From NCBI RefSeq assembly GCF_029168945.1, contig NC_083604.1, positions 28,701,686-28,765,685 on the forward strand: 64,000 nucleotides of DNA, written 5' to 3'. The notes beneath the pieces are model-generated. The model worked only from the letters and a program-made list of their open reading frames with translations. It was not told the origin of the DNA and ran no database searches. A program made the translations under genes and the position numbers. This document shows positions 8,787 to 21,149 of this stretch, piece after piece; within the stretch, counting starts at the first letter, position 1; every line of letters starts with the position of its first letter. Source of the stretch: Cannabis sativa (taxonomy: Eukaryota > Streptophyta > Magnoliopsida > Rosales > Cannabaceae).

Positions 8787-11700
8787 ATGGCTCAGCCTCT
8801 GGTGAAGAAGGACGACGATCGCGACGACGAAGGTACGCTACACCATCTCCATATCCATCTCCTCATTCTCTCCAATTTCGATCTGATTTATTATTATAAT
8901 CCGCTTTATTTCTTTACTTCTGGTCGTCACAGCTTCTAATCAGCCAGTTGTTTCTCAGATCTCTTGGTTTATGTGTTTTACATTTGAATCGTATCTTAGA
9001 TTTGAGAGAATTGGGGTTTGTCTGTGATTGATCTGCTTTAGTTTCTGGTTGATCTGAGTTGTTTAGTTATGTTAAACTTACTTCTACTCGGAAATGGCAA
9101 TGTAGATTTGTTTGGATTTAAGTGTATATCTTGGTTTGGTGTTGGATTCAATGTACAAAGCTTAGGAGTCTAGATCTTGTTGCTTCCATGATTTGGTTGA
9201 AGACCCATTTGATAATAGGGCTGGAATTGTAATTTATATGTGTATGACGAGCTTAATTTTGATGCAATACGATGTATTTGTCTATCGTTTCCACAGCGGA
9301 TTACTCTCCGTTTTTGGGGATCGAAAAGGGTGCTGTTCTTCAGGAAGCTAGAGTTTTCAATGATCCTCAGCTTGATGCCAGAAGATGCTCCCAGGTGATT
9401 AATATACCTCAAGTGACTACTTGTTTGTGATTTTGATTATATCCTTTTGTGCTGATCAGGACTTATTTGGGTTGTTTTGTATTGATATAGGTTATTACGA
9501 AGCTTTTGTACCTACTGAACCAGGGAGAAACCTTTACTAAGGTAAGGTTTCTTACGTACTTTGTGTTTCATCAATTCCATTTTGTCCAGATCCAGACAAT
9601 GGAATTTTACTGAACAATGGAAATTACAGAATCGTTATTGTATTCCATGTCATCTCTTGAGAAGTTTTTCTGTTAAATTAATAGGTTGAAGCTACTGAGG
9701 TTTTCTTTGCTGTGACGAAGCTTTTCCAGTCAAGAGATATAGGCTTAAGGAGAATGGTTTATCTTATGATAAAAGAGCTTTCTCCCTCTGCAGATGAGGT
9801 GACACACTCTGGAAATGGTTCTCTCATTTTCTATTTCTAAATCTGAAATCTGAATGTGTGAAAATCAGTACTAACTTTAATGATATTGCATTCACTTTGA
9901 AGGTGATTATTGTGACAAGCTCCCTTATGAAGGACATGAATAGTAAAACCGATATGTATCGGGCAAATGCCATTCGTGTGCTTTGTCGGATTACAGACGG
10001 AACACTTCTTACACAGATTGAGCGATATTTAAAACAGGCCATTGTTGATAAGAATCCAGTGGTTGCAAGTGCTGCTTTAGTTAGTGGCATCCATTTACTA
10101 CAGGTATCTTTGCTCAATTCCTTGTGGTGAAATTGCATTTCATACTTGATTTCCTCCTCTGATATATGCTTTTTTTGATAGACAAACCCGGAGATTGTGA
10201 AAAGGTGGAGTAATGAGGTTCAGGAGGCAGTTCAATCTAGAGCAGCTCTGGTGCAGTTCCATGCACTTGCTTTGCTCCACCAGGTATGCTGGCATTGTGC
10301 CTTGTTATGACATATAAATAGGCTCTTATTACAGACATTTAGGTCTTTTTTGTAAATGAAATGCAATTCTTACGATGAGTTGACCATAACTTTTGTTCTA
10401 TTTTCTTCTTTTCATTTCCTAGAATTTATGTGAAACTTTTTAATGATTGTTCCAAGGGATGAAAAGAACTTATGGCACGTTGAACACACATTGCAGTAAT
10501 TCCTTTTCCTTGAGTTGATTGAGATTACATTTATTATGGGAGTTTTTAGATTTATATAATTATATAAGATTCCTGACTGCATAATTTATGTTGATCTTAC
10601 TATGTTAGTATAAGAGTACTGATGGGGACACTTCCAGTGTACACAATCTAAATTAGACACTATGATGTGTCTATAATTTTCACTATGAAGTGTGTGTAGC
10701 ATTATCTTTAGTATTATCAGTCTACTTTATGTTTCCAAATTTGTCATTGAGAAGCCACCAAAAAATGTGTTATTATATAGTTATAATATTAAAGAATTTC
10801 ATTTGCAACACAGATTGTTCTAAACCTTTTTTTGTTTTGCTTTGAGAAGTTATTTTGTTCTAACCACCTAATTCATCACAGGAAGTTATTTGTTATTTCT
10901 AATGTACAAATTGCATGTTGCTGATAGAGTGAGTACCTTATAAAATGAACCTCTACTATGAAAACATAGGGCTAGTCTTGTGGGGTTCATAACTACTTCT
11001 GGGTTTGCTTTTCTGAGTGTTTCACGTTGAAATCTAGCTCACTTAAGTTGCAGTTGACAATTTATGGACTCTTACAAAATACTTACATACATAGCCATAG
11101 TGTACAGTAGATTGTATTATGTGCTGTCTTCTTGGTTACATGCTAGGGTCATCACATGCCATTAAAGTCATTCTTCAGCATTGTGTTTAGCGAATTGAAA
11201 GGTTGTAGAACATTTGTGGAAATTGCAGATACGGCAGAATGATCGATTGGCAGTGAGCAAACTGGTTACTAGCTTAACACGGGGAACTGTTCGCTCTCCA
11301 TTAGCCCAGTGCCTGTTGATTCGCTACACTAGCCAGGTGAATATTTTTCTGGAGAGAGCAGTTGCATACAAGGCTTTATTACTGCTGATCTTATTATTAA
11401 GCATGTATCCAAATTTATACAGGTCATCCGAGAATCAAGTAACATCAACCAAACAGGGGACCGGCCGTTTTATGACTATCTTGAGAGTTGTCTGCGCCAT
11501 AAAGCAGAGATGGTGATTTTCGAGGCTGCCAAAGCAATCACAGAGCTCAGTGGTGTAACCAACAGAGAATTAACTCCAGCCATCACTGTTCTTCAGCTCT
11601 TTTTAAGCTCTTCTAAGCCAGTGTTGAGATTTGCTGCTGTGCGCACTTTGAACAAGGTTCTCCCGTTATAAGTTGTGATAACTCTTGGTTTTATCCAGTT

Positions 11701-14700
11701 TTTTGTGCTCTAATTATCTGGAGAAATTAAACCATCTTGTGCAGCAGATACTATTTTTCATCATATCATTTCTACTTTATTTAGTCTGGAAAAAGTTGTC
11801 TACATTTTTAGCATTTGAAAATTGTTGATGCCAAGTATATATGTGAATGACTGATGCAGGTGGCAATGACACATCCGATGGCTGTTACAAACTGCAACAT
11901 TGATATGGAAAGTTTAATATCTGATCCAAACAGAAGCATTGCCACTCTTGCCATCACCACACTTCTTAAGACAGGGAATGAATCAAGTGTGGATCGCTTG
12001 ATGAAACAGATAACTAATTTCATGTCTGATATTGCTGATGAGTTCAAGATTGTTGTGGTGGAAGCAATAAGATCATTGTGTTTGAAGTTTCCATTGAAGT
12101 ACAGATCCTTGTGAGTGGCTTATCACATTTTCTACGTTTATGCAATTCATAATTTGGGGGTCTGATTTTTATTTTTACACATGAGAAGGCTTAATTTTCT
12201 TTGTTTCTGTTTTCAACAGGATGAACTTCCTAAGCAACATTCTTAGAGAAGAAGGTGGATTTGAGTACAAAAAGGCAATTGTTGACTCAATTGTAATCCT
12301 TATAAGAGATATTCCTGATGCAAAAGAAAGTGGGTTGCTTCATCTCTGCGAGTTCATTGAAGATTGTGAATTTACCTATCTGTCCACACAGGTAAGATTT
12401 AAATTGATTATAAATTTGCTAAACAATATCTTTACTTTTGAGTTGTTTCTTAAATGATACTATAACTAACATTTTATTGTGGGATTGGAATTTTGATATT
12501 GTAGATACTTCACTTTTTGGGGATTGAAGGGCCAAAAACTTCAGATCCCAGCAAGTATATACGGTATATTTATAATCGAGTACATCTTGAGAATGCTACT
12601 GTCAGGGCAAGTGCGGTGAGCACATTAGCGAAGTTCGGTGCTCTTGTTGATTCCTTGAAGGTATAGCTTTCTTTTATTTTTTTTGCTTTTGCTGAATGAG
12701 CTGTCTTGTGTATCCGTTTTGGTTACTAGTATAACTTGAAATGATAATTCTTTTCTCTGCTTCAGCCCCGAATTTTCATTCTGCTGAGGCGATGTCTGTT
12801 TGACAGTGATGACGAGGTCAGTTATTTTTGATATATTGAATTCCAGATCACTGATATGTTTGATTTTAAATTATGACATGCATGCCTATACATTTTGAAT
12901 GCATGTGGGCCTGCACGTGTTTTTAATTGTTTGCTTTGGCGGATAGATATTATATTTTATTGTATATAATGATGTATTTATATGTTTCAGTTTTCTCTAT
13001 GGTTTTGATCTGAAATTTGATTTTGTAAACAAGCACAGTTCATTAGATACATAAAATTATGGCTGCAATTGATCTACTTTCTAGGTTCGTGATAGGGCCA
13101 CACTCTATCTGAATACTCTTGAGGGAGATGGCTCCATTGTTGAAACTGATGAAGAAGTAAAGGACTTCCTCTTTGGATCTTTGGAAGTTCCACTTGCCAA
13201 TCTAGAGACAAGTTTGAAAAATTATGTGAGTTATCCCAGTCTTTAATATAATATATAATTTTTTGGGCTTGCAATCTTATTGTTCTGTTTTTTTTTTCTT
13301 TTTAAATTTTGTTACAGGAGCCTTCAGAAGAACCTTTTGACATTAATTCTGTACCTAAGGAGATTAAGTCTCAGCCACTTGCAGAGAAGAAAGCTCCTGG
13401 TAAAAAACAAACTGGGTTGGGAGCTCCTCCAAGTGGTCCTCCATCCACTGTGGATGCTTATGACAAGCTGCTTTCCTCTATTCCAGAGTTCTCAAGCTTT
13501 GGAAATCTTTTCAAGGTACTGTGATGACTAAACTTTCCCTTATGCTTCACATACATTTGCAATTTAATTGTTACTGATCCATACTTGTGTGTTTATTATT
13601 GTTACCAGTCCTCGCCACCTGTGGAGTTGACGGAAGCAGAAACTGAATACGCAGTTAATGTTGTTAAGCATATTTTTGACAGCCATGTTGTGTTCCAGTA
13701 TAACTGCACCAATACAATCCCAGAGCAATTACTGGAAAATGTAATTACTAAATTAGAAAAGGAAACATCCTTGTTCTTTTTGTGACTGGTAATTAGATCC
13801 TTAAAATGTATCTTCCGACCTGTTGGCAGGTCACTGTTTTAGTGGATGCTTCGGAAGCCGAGGATTTCACTGAAGTAGCATCAAAGCCTCTTAGAGCTCT
13901 TCCTTATGATACACCTGGACAGACCTTTGTGGCATTTGAAAAGCCTGAAGGAGTCTCTGCAGTTGGAAAATTTTCAAACATGTTGAGATTTATTGTTAAA
14001 GAGGTATCTAGTTCTTTCCTTTCATCTTTGACATTGCCTTGCATCTCTTTATATGTTTACTTGTTATTTTATATGGTTAAAACCATATATAGGATAAATA
14101 TTTATATAGGTTGTAGAGAGTAAATATGATTTGAGCTGTGTGCTGACACACGGTTTGGTTTCTGTTGTCAATTTTGAAAATATGTGAAAGAACAACGTTG
14201 TTGTAGCAACTGCATAGTCTTATTTGAAGAAGGTCTAGACTTTAAGTGCTGAAATCATCTGTATTCTAATGTCTTTGGCCATATATTCTAATTTTAACAC
14301 GTACCTAGCATGAATGATTTACTGCATATTATATTCTATGGCCACTGCTTACTAGAAAATCAACCACAAAGGTTAGGGATTTTTAAACAAGGTGGAATGA
14401 ATTCTGAAGAAGGCTATATATAATGTGTTTTTCATGCATACTAGTTTTCTGGATTTTCCAGGTTGATCCTAGCACAGGTGAGGCTGATGAAGATGGTGTA
14501 GAAGATGAGTACCAGCTGGAGGACCTTGAGGTTGTTGCGGCAGATTACGTGTTGAAAGTACCAGTCTCCAATTTCAGGAATGCATGGGAAAGCATGGATC
14601 CTGACAGCGAGCAGGTGGATGAATATGGTCTTGGCCCTAGAGAGAGCCTAACTGAAGCTGTGAATGCAGTCATCAGCCTTCTGGGAATGCAGCCTTGTGA

Positions 14701-15812
14701 GGTAAGTTAATTGTATTTCCCATCAGTTCTTTTTTTGCTATGTAACATGTTATAAGGTACACTAGTAATATCCTCTGAAAAGACAAAAGTCTTTATAAGT
14801 ATCAGACTGCTTCAGGCTATAGGGTATAGGGTGGTCGGTCACATCCAGTAAGTGCGTTGTATATGCAATAACTGAAAAATGATGAATAAAATATATTGGC
14901 TTTTGGAATATGTAAATAATTGAGACATTCCAGTCCGGCATGAAAATAATGTTTTTGAGTGTTTGGTAGGGTGTCAACTGTCAACTGAAAAGAAGGGTTT
15001 TGAGACATTAGGGGATGGATGTGTTTTGTACAAAGGATTTAGTAGAGAGATAAGATTAGTGGATGAATTAGTCTGCTATTTCAGCTAATATTTAATCTTT
15101 AAAAATATCACGTTAAGTGTGCTTTTGAGGGTCTTTTCTTTCCAAGATCTTAGTAGAGATTGGGGGAAGCATTCTACAGTAAGATACTAGTGCTTGCTTT
15201 ATGTGGTTAGAGACAGGTTTTATGTATTTATGTAAGTTTTCCTAATGTTTTATGTGATAAGTTACCTTCATCTGCCATAAGTGAGGCTCTCTAATAAATT
15301 TGGGAGGTCATTCTTAGACATGTGATCTGTCTTTAAAAATAAAAATGGAAAAGACTACTGATAGAATGTGTACAAGGAAAACTTTTTTCTGCTTCTTTTA
15401 ACTACCAAATAGTCATTTTCCTGACTTGCCCAAAAAAAAAGGGGGTTAACTTATTGACACATTCAATATTACGCTTGTAATGACCCCCTTAGTATCTCTG
15501 TCTATTCATATATGCCTCCCATACGACAGTGTGAAAATAAGAACCTTATCATTTCTAGCTTGCCTTCAAGAAGCTGTTAATTTCTTTGTCTTATATTTTT
15601 TTTTAACTTTGTTTCAGGGCTCTGAAGTTGTTCCCAACAACTCGAGGTCGCACACATGTCTACTATCTGGTGTTTACATAGGCAACGTGAAGGTGTTGGT
15701 TCGTTTGTCCTTTGGGATCGATAGTACAAAGGAGGTCGCAATGAAATTGGCCGTCCGATCTGACGATATCAGCATTAGTAGTGCAATACATGACATTGTG
15801 GCCAGCGGTTAG
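8787..15812 (+). CDS. COPG: Coatomer subunit gamma (COPI coat), 18 exons
   Basis: Encodes the gamma-COP subunit of the COPI coatomer, which acts with Arf1 on Golgi membranes in retrograde Golgi-to-ER and intra-Golgi vesicle budding. Coding exons read by eye: 8787-8832, 9297-9394, 9491-9541, 9685-9798, 9903-10103, 10182-10283, 11229-11336, 11423-11656, 11860-12110, 12220-12391, 12505-12660, 12766-12816, 13085-13225, 13318-13515, 13609-13740, 13830-14003, 14462-14701, 15618-15812. All introns begin GT and end AG, and the frame stays open for 888 codons including TAG, giving 887 aa, the usual plant length. The product starts [11 protein letters not shown]. It has the alpha-solenoid adaptin-like trunk (about residues 30-540), a short hinge around [15 protein letters not shown], then the gamma appendage ([19 protein letters not shown] onward) ending IHDIVASG. 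No lesion was found, so it is probably functional. Confidence 0.97.
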
Positions 15813-16370
15813 TTGGCCTCAAAGGGGTAAATGCTTTGCAGTTTACTGAGGCCTTTTCATATTCTTCATGAGATATAGGTAGCGGGTGGTCTTCCAAGAA
15901 AGGACCTTGCCATTCTGTAGAGAAAGATGTTCTTGAAACAACATTAAAATTTTAAAGGCTCTGCAAGAGATTAATTTGTCCTATGTTGTTGACATGGTAG
16001 GGCTATTCGTAATGTTCTACCCTTGCTTTATGCCATTATTTTTTCCTCTTCATTTGTTGTTTAGCTTCTCACTTTGCTTCGGTCAATTAAAGAAAAAGTT
16101 CACATTTGTTGACATTGAAATTTTGAGGCGCTGTCTTCATGACATACTAGTCAAATTGTATTGTTTGCAAACTCTGGTTATTGAACCTGACTGTGTATTG
16201 CTTTGGTATATTTTGTGATTTAATTGGACAATGAGAATAACGTCAAAATCTAACCACACTGCATAAACTGCATGTACGTTTAAAACCTTTTGTTGTGCGG
16301 TTTACAGTTTATAATTTCATAAGTATGGATTAAACAGTATCTCCTGTCAACGTACAGGTTGCACCAACTA
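15813..16370 (+). other. 3' UTR of coatomer gene and downstream spacer
   Basis: Follows the TAG at 15810-15812. It is AT-rich, consistent with a 3' UTR of a few hundred bases; the poly-A site cannot be fixed by eye. Around 16380 the base composition and motifs change to those of the degenerate Tat retrotransposon. No other gene was seen. Confidence 0.5.
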
Positions 16371-16659
16371 ATTAGGGGAAAACAGTGGCCAAACCCTACC
16401 TAGCATAGGGCTAGTTGACCATCAAGAGCCGCCTGTAATGGGGCTGGCTGGCCAAGGCTAGTCCAGCCTTCCAGGAGTGGCCAGCCAAACCCTAACACAT
16501 TCAGGGTTGTAGCCCATTCAAGAAGGGCCAATCGACCAACGGATCATTCTGTGCAAGCACAATTGGATCAAATAAGGAACATGATCAAGGGCCTAGCTTG
16601 CCCAAAACTTTTAGACCTTAAAATTAGACAGGCCAAGGGGATCACAATTCTCGGCATAT

Positions 16660-17660
16660 ATTAATGCCTTGCCCTCGTCTAAGTTCAAGATGCCGGTATG
16701 GAAGATGTATACCGGGCGAGAAGATTTAGTGACATACATCAAGTATTTTAAGATGCAACTTGATATCCAGAAAATTATTGGTGATGTGCGGTGTTTGATA
16801 TTCTTGACAATCTTGTCGGAAACAACTCAGTAATGGTACTTTAAGCTAGTTCTAGGAAGATTTAATTCTTGGAATGAGTTTTTCTGAGAATTCTACACAC
16901 AGTTCTCATTCTCGAGGCTAATACCATAGCAGTTGGAAGACCTTGTCGAGGTCAAACAATGACAAGAACATTTAAAGTATTACATCCAAAGGTTCATGGC
17001 CAAGGCCACCAAGGTCAAAGGCCTAACAAAAGAAGGCCAGTATACGACTATATTGGGGGGCGTCCTTCCATTGGGTATTTTTGGAAAGATAACTGGAGGA
17101 TCTCAACTAACAACATGAATGAGTTCCTTGACAAAGCTGACGACTTTATCAAGCTGGAGGAAGCTGTCTGACAAGCCCAGACAAGGCAAGTCGGCAATAC
17201 CAGACAAGGCAAGTCGGCAATAGGCAGTCTCAGGGCAGCTGCAGTCCCACGACTTGCCAGAAGCGCATGCAGGCGCCAGCACTCCTGTGCAAACCTCTAG
17301 TGGCAAAAATTCTAGGGGCAAGTGCAACAACAATAGCTCTGAAAGAAATAGTGGCAAAATGAGAAGTATAATAATTCTCTCACGCCATGAAACTAAAAAG
17401 ATGAGGAGGAGAAGTATACCTGCTTCACCCTCTTGATGGAAAAACTTGAAGCCATCTTCATGGCCACTCAGGGAACTGTCCCATACAAGAAGCCCCCTCC
17501 CATCAAAACAGAGATGAGCAAGAGGGACATGTCAAAGTTCTACCAGTTCACAATTACTTCGGCCATGACACCAACGAGTGTCAGAATTTGAAGAGAGAGA
17601 TCGAATTCCTAATAAGGAAGAATAATCCCCACATGCGTCGTTATGTGCCGAACGACTAGA
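16660..17660 (+). pseudogene. T1 gag relic
   Basis: Broken gag (capsid and nucleocapsid) coding sequence. The capsid is traceable from FKMPVWKMYTGREDLVTYIKY at about 16688 through several stops and frame changes. Near 17535-17590 the frame reads YQFHNYFGHDTNECQNLKREIEFLI. This is the Tat-type knuckle C-X2-H-X4-H-X4-C with its first Cys replaced by Tyr. The fragment at 16959-17171 is only one of several frames. No functional protein can be made. Confidence 0.75.
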
Positions 17661-17704
17661 CTCAGGCACAAGGTGCCCAAAATGGAGACCTTATGCCACC
17701 TCCA

Positions 17705-17712
17705 GTGGCAGG
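17705..17712. repeat. Left 8-bp target-site duplication of hAT-like element
   Basis: GTGGCAGG, repeated exactly at 18308-18315. An 8-bp duplication is the hallmark of hAT transposition. Confidence 0.9.
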
Positions 17713-18307
17713 TAGGGGTGTGCATAAATCGATCCAATCCAATGACAACCGACCGATTCAATCACAACTGACCGCCAAACATTGGATATCCAATTGTGAT
17801 AAGATCAGATTGGATGTTATTTTTGAATATCCAATTGGATCAGATCGGATGTTGGATGGAGTGTTTAAAAATCCAATACATCCAACATCCAATTAAACTA
17901 ATTAGTATTTTCATTTAGTTTGGATGAGTAATTAGATTTTATAATGTTATACGTAAAATATATATGTATACATAAAAATTAACATTAAAATTTTACTCTT
18001 TTTTTCTTGGATTGGATGGATCCAGTCTAATCCAATACATATTGGACCTAAAATATTGGATGGATCCGATCCGATCCAAAAATACTAGTTTAAAATATTG
18101 AATAAATTCAAATTGAATCAATAAGTATATATGAAATACACCCAATGGATAGAACCGATCAAATCCAACATCCAATGGATGTTGGATCGATTGGATGACT
18201 GAAATAAATTGGATCGGATCGGATGGTAAAATCTAACATCCAATATATAATTGGATCGGATCTGGATGGGCATAAAAATATTGGATGTGATCCAATGAAC
18301 ACCCCTA
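17713..18307. mobile_element. Non-autonomous hAT-type DNA transposon (595 bp)
   Basis: It begins TAGGGGTGTGC and ends with the inverted complement (GAACACCCCTA), giving terminal inverted repeats of about 9-11 bp. It is flanked by an exact 8-bp duplication GTGGCAGG. The interior is filled with short direct and inverted iterations of TTGGATC/GATCCAA and related ATCCAAT words, as in other plant non-autonomous hAT elements with subterminal arrays. There is no transposase frame. It was mobilised in trans by an unseen autonomous relative and inserted into the gag relic of T1, so it is younger than T1. Confidence 0.92.
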
Positions 18308-18315
18308 GTGGCAGG
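18308..18315. repeat. Right 8-bp target-site duplication of hAT-like element
   Basis: GTGGCAGG, identical to 17705-17712. Confidence 0.9.
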
Positions 18316-18419
18316 TCACTTAGGGGAAATTATCGGCGGACCCCACATCACAAGCAAGACCAGCAAGGCTAGGGAGCGCTATGCTTGGACACTTTGTCAT
18401 GAGCCTAAAAGTGACATCC

Positions 18420-18830
18420 TAGCTGTTGAAGAAAAGGGGCTCTAAACAACCAAAGCTTGGAGAACCCACATCTCTTTCACGGAAGGAGATGCTGCTCGAG
18501 TCAATTTCCATGACTGTCGCAAGATGCATGGTGGAAAATGGAGCCTTCTCCAACATTCTTTTTAAATCAACATACGAAAAGATGGGACTCCAGCTAACTG
18601 ATTTAGCACCCTACACACAAGTAATGTATGGCTTCTTTGGCTAAGGCATTGCACCCATGGGGTACATTCTATTGCCCTTGACTGTTGGAGAGAATCCAAC
18701 AACCAGAACTCTGATGGCTCAGTTTGTCATAATCGACGTACCCTCGACTTTCAACGCCACGATAGGTTGACCATCCCTATATGACCTAAAGGCGGTAAGA
18801 TCCACCTACCACCTTTGCTTGAAATTTCTA
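18420..18830 (+). pseudogene. T1 aspartic protease relic
   Basis: The retropepsin region is recognisable as MVENGAFSNILFKSTYEKMGL (about 18529-18591) and the later MGYILLPLTVGE. The catalytic D-G-S of this family reads E-N-G-A here, so both the catalytic Asp and the following Ser are lost. A stop at about 18642 separates the two halves. Inactive. Confidence 0.75.
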
Positions 18831-19059
18831 AAAAGGCATGGAGTAGGATGTTTGAGGGGAGACCAACACTCTGCCCGTCATTGTTATAACTTGGCCTTAT
18901 CTAAAGCCAAGAAAGACAAGATGCTTGCCAAGAGCTCTGAATAAGAGCCCAGCAAAGGGCAATGAAGTCTAGGCCAAAGCTGAGACGCAGACATAGATCC
19001 TCGCTTTGGGGATCCTGTAGATAGCTTTGGACCTGTAGAAGAGCTGGAGGAAGTTGAGG

Positions 19060-20480
19060 TCAATCCCACTTCTCCAGCTAGAATACTGAAGATCGGGAAA
19101 GGTTTAGCCCCGGAAACAAAATCAGTGTTGATAAATTTGTAAGGGCAAACCTGGACCTCTTCACATGGTCATATAGAGACATGGTTAGAATAGACCCCTT
19201 TATGATGAGTCATGCCCTCAACATCGATCAAAACTTTCGACGTGTACAATAGAAAAGGAGGTTGTTGGACAAAGAACACACCCAAGCGCTAAAAAATGAG
19301 GTCGAAAGACTACGGGCCCATGATTTCATCACCGAAGCATTCTATCCACTTTGGGTATCAAACCCTGTGCTGATGCCAAAACTGAACAAAAAGTGGAGAG
19401 TATTCATAGACTTCACTAACCTAAACAAAGCATGCCCAAAGGACTGCTTTCCACTTCTAAGAATCGACCAGCTGGTGGACGCCATAACTAGCCATGCAAT
19501 CTTAAGTTTCGTGGACGCGTACTCAGGTTACAACCAGACCAAGATGCATCCGCCAGATTAAGAGCACACAAGCATCATGATAGAGTTAGGTCTATACTGC
19601 TACAAAGTCATGCCCTTTGGGCTAAAAAATGCAGGGGCCACCTACCAGAGGCTTGTGAACAAAATGTTCAAAGATCTCATTGGTCGCAATATGGAGGTGT
19701 ATGTGGACGACATGATGGTCAAGTCAGAAAAGGCTGTGGGCATGTGGAAGATCCAGAAGAATGCTTTAAGATCCTTCGTAAGTACAACATAAAGCTCAAC
19801 CCCCTCAAATGTTCTTTTGGAGTAGGCCCAAGTAAATTCCTTGGCTTCATAGTCAATGCCAAGGGAATAGAAGCAATCCCAGACAAGATCCAAGCCTTTT
19901 TGGACATGAAGTCGCCTATAACCATCAAGGAAGTACAAAGCTTGATAGGACGCATTATTGCACTAAGCAGATTTGTGTCCAAATCTACGGACAAGTGTGT
20001 ACCATTCTTCAACATTCTCAGAGAAAACAAAAAATTTGAGTGGATAGAGGAGTGTGAAAAAACATTCCTAGAGCTGAAAAAACAATTGGCTCAACCACCT
20101 ATCTTATCAAACCTCTGGACAATGAAGAGCTAGGCATGTACCTAGCAGTCACAAAACATGCTGTGAGTGCAGTCTTAACAAGAGAAGAGGACGATATACA
20201 ACACCCTGTATACTACATCAGCAAGAGACTAATCGATGCTAAAAGTCGATACCCACTCATGGAGAAGCTGACCTACAGCTTGCTATTGGCATCCAAAAAG
20301 CTGAGGCCATACTTCCAAGCACACCCGATAGAGGTGTACACCGGCCAATCATTGTAGTAGATTTTACAAAAACATGAAGCATCTGGCCGACTACTCAATT
20401 GGGCCATTAAACTTGGCTAATTCGATATCACATATCAACTGAGAACGGCCATAAAGGGTCAAGCCCTTGTAGACTTCGTG
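19060..20480 (+). pseudogene. T1 reverse transcriptase and RNase H relic
   Basis: The reverse transcriptase reads in pieces. WRVFIDFTNLNKACPKDCFPL is followed by the motif A region (LSFVDAYSGYNQ), a TAA at 19559 where Gln is expected, then YCYKVMPFGLKNAGATYQRLVN and the catalytic YVDD at 19700-19711. A frameshift near 19745 leads to the connection domain. The Ty3-type RNase H follows (LAVTKHAVSAVLTREE, YYISKRL) with tandem TAG codons near 20354. The order and the KNAGATYQRLVN wording are typical of the Tat lineage. Confidence 0.85.
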
Positions 20481-20587
20481 GCTGTATGTACAAACACATC
20501 TATTAAAATCTCTTAAGATTCAGGAGAAAAGCAGGAGCCAGAGAAGAAGTGAGAGCAAGAGTAGCAACAAAAACCTAAAGAATCAAC

Positions 20588-20935
20588 ATGAAACTACATG
20601 TTGATAGAAGCTGCACTGACCAGTTGTCCAGTGCAAGCATTGCCCTCATAACACCTGGAGGGCAGCAGTTGCACGAAGTAATCAAATTTGGCTTCAAAGC
20701 CTTTAACAATGAGGCTGAATATGAAGCCCTGATTGCTGGCCTCGAGTTGGCGCATGAAGTACGGGCTGACACCTGGACATATACATCGAATCTCAACTAG
20801 TCGTGAATTAGGTGCTAGGTGAATACACAACTCGAGGTAAAAAGAATGATGGCTTACTTGAGCAAGATCCAAGACATGCTAGGTCAACTCAAAGGCTATA
20901 CAACAATGCAGATCCCCAAAGAGTAGAATGACATA
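20588..20935 (+). pseudogene. T1 archaeal-type second RNase H relic
   Basis: The frame HVDRSCTDQLSSASIALITPGGQQ then FGFKAFNNEAEYEALIAGLELAHEV matches the second, archaeal-type RNase H that Tat-lineage elements carry between pol RNase H and integrase. The first catalytic Asp (HVD) and the Glu of NEAEYEAL are visible. The frame breaks at about 20800. Its presence supports the Tat assignment over Athila or chromovirus. Confidence 0.75.
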
Positions 20936-21149
20936 GCAGATGCACTTACTTATTTGGAAAGTAGCACCATTGCCGACAAGGCAAACTTGGTGCGAGTACA
21001 ATTCTTGAAGGAACGAAGCATTACCATCCCTGAAGAAGTCAACATGTTGGATGAAAGTCCAACATGGATGACACCTATCGTAGCCTACCTCCAAACGTGA
21101 GCCTTACTTGAAAACAAGAATGATGCAAAAAAGATGAGAAGAAAGGCTG

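Noticed and set aside
8594..8899. 101-aa frame overlapping the coatomer start
   Set aside because: It runs through a splice donor and out of frame with the gene. Its ATG probably lies upstream of the transcription start.
19642..20030. Two antisense frames of about 100 aa in the Tat reverse transcriptase
   Set aside because: They are shadows of the sense RT remnant; no independent motif.
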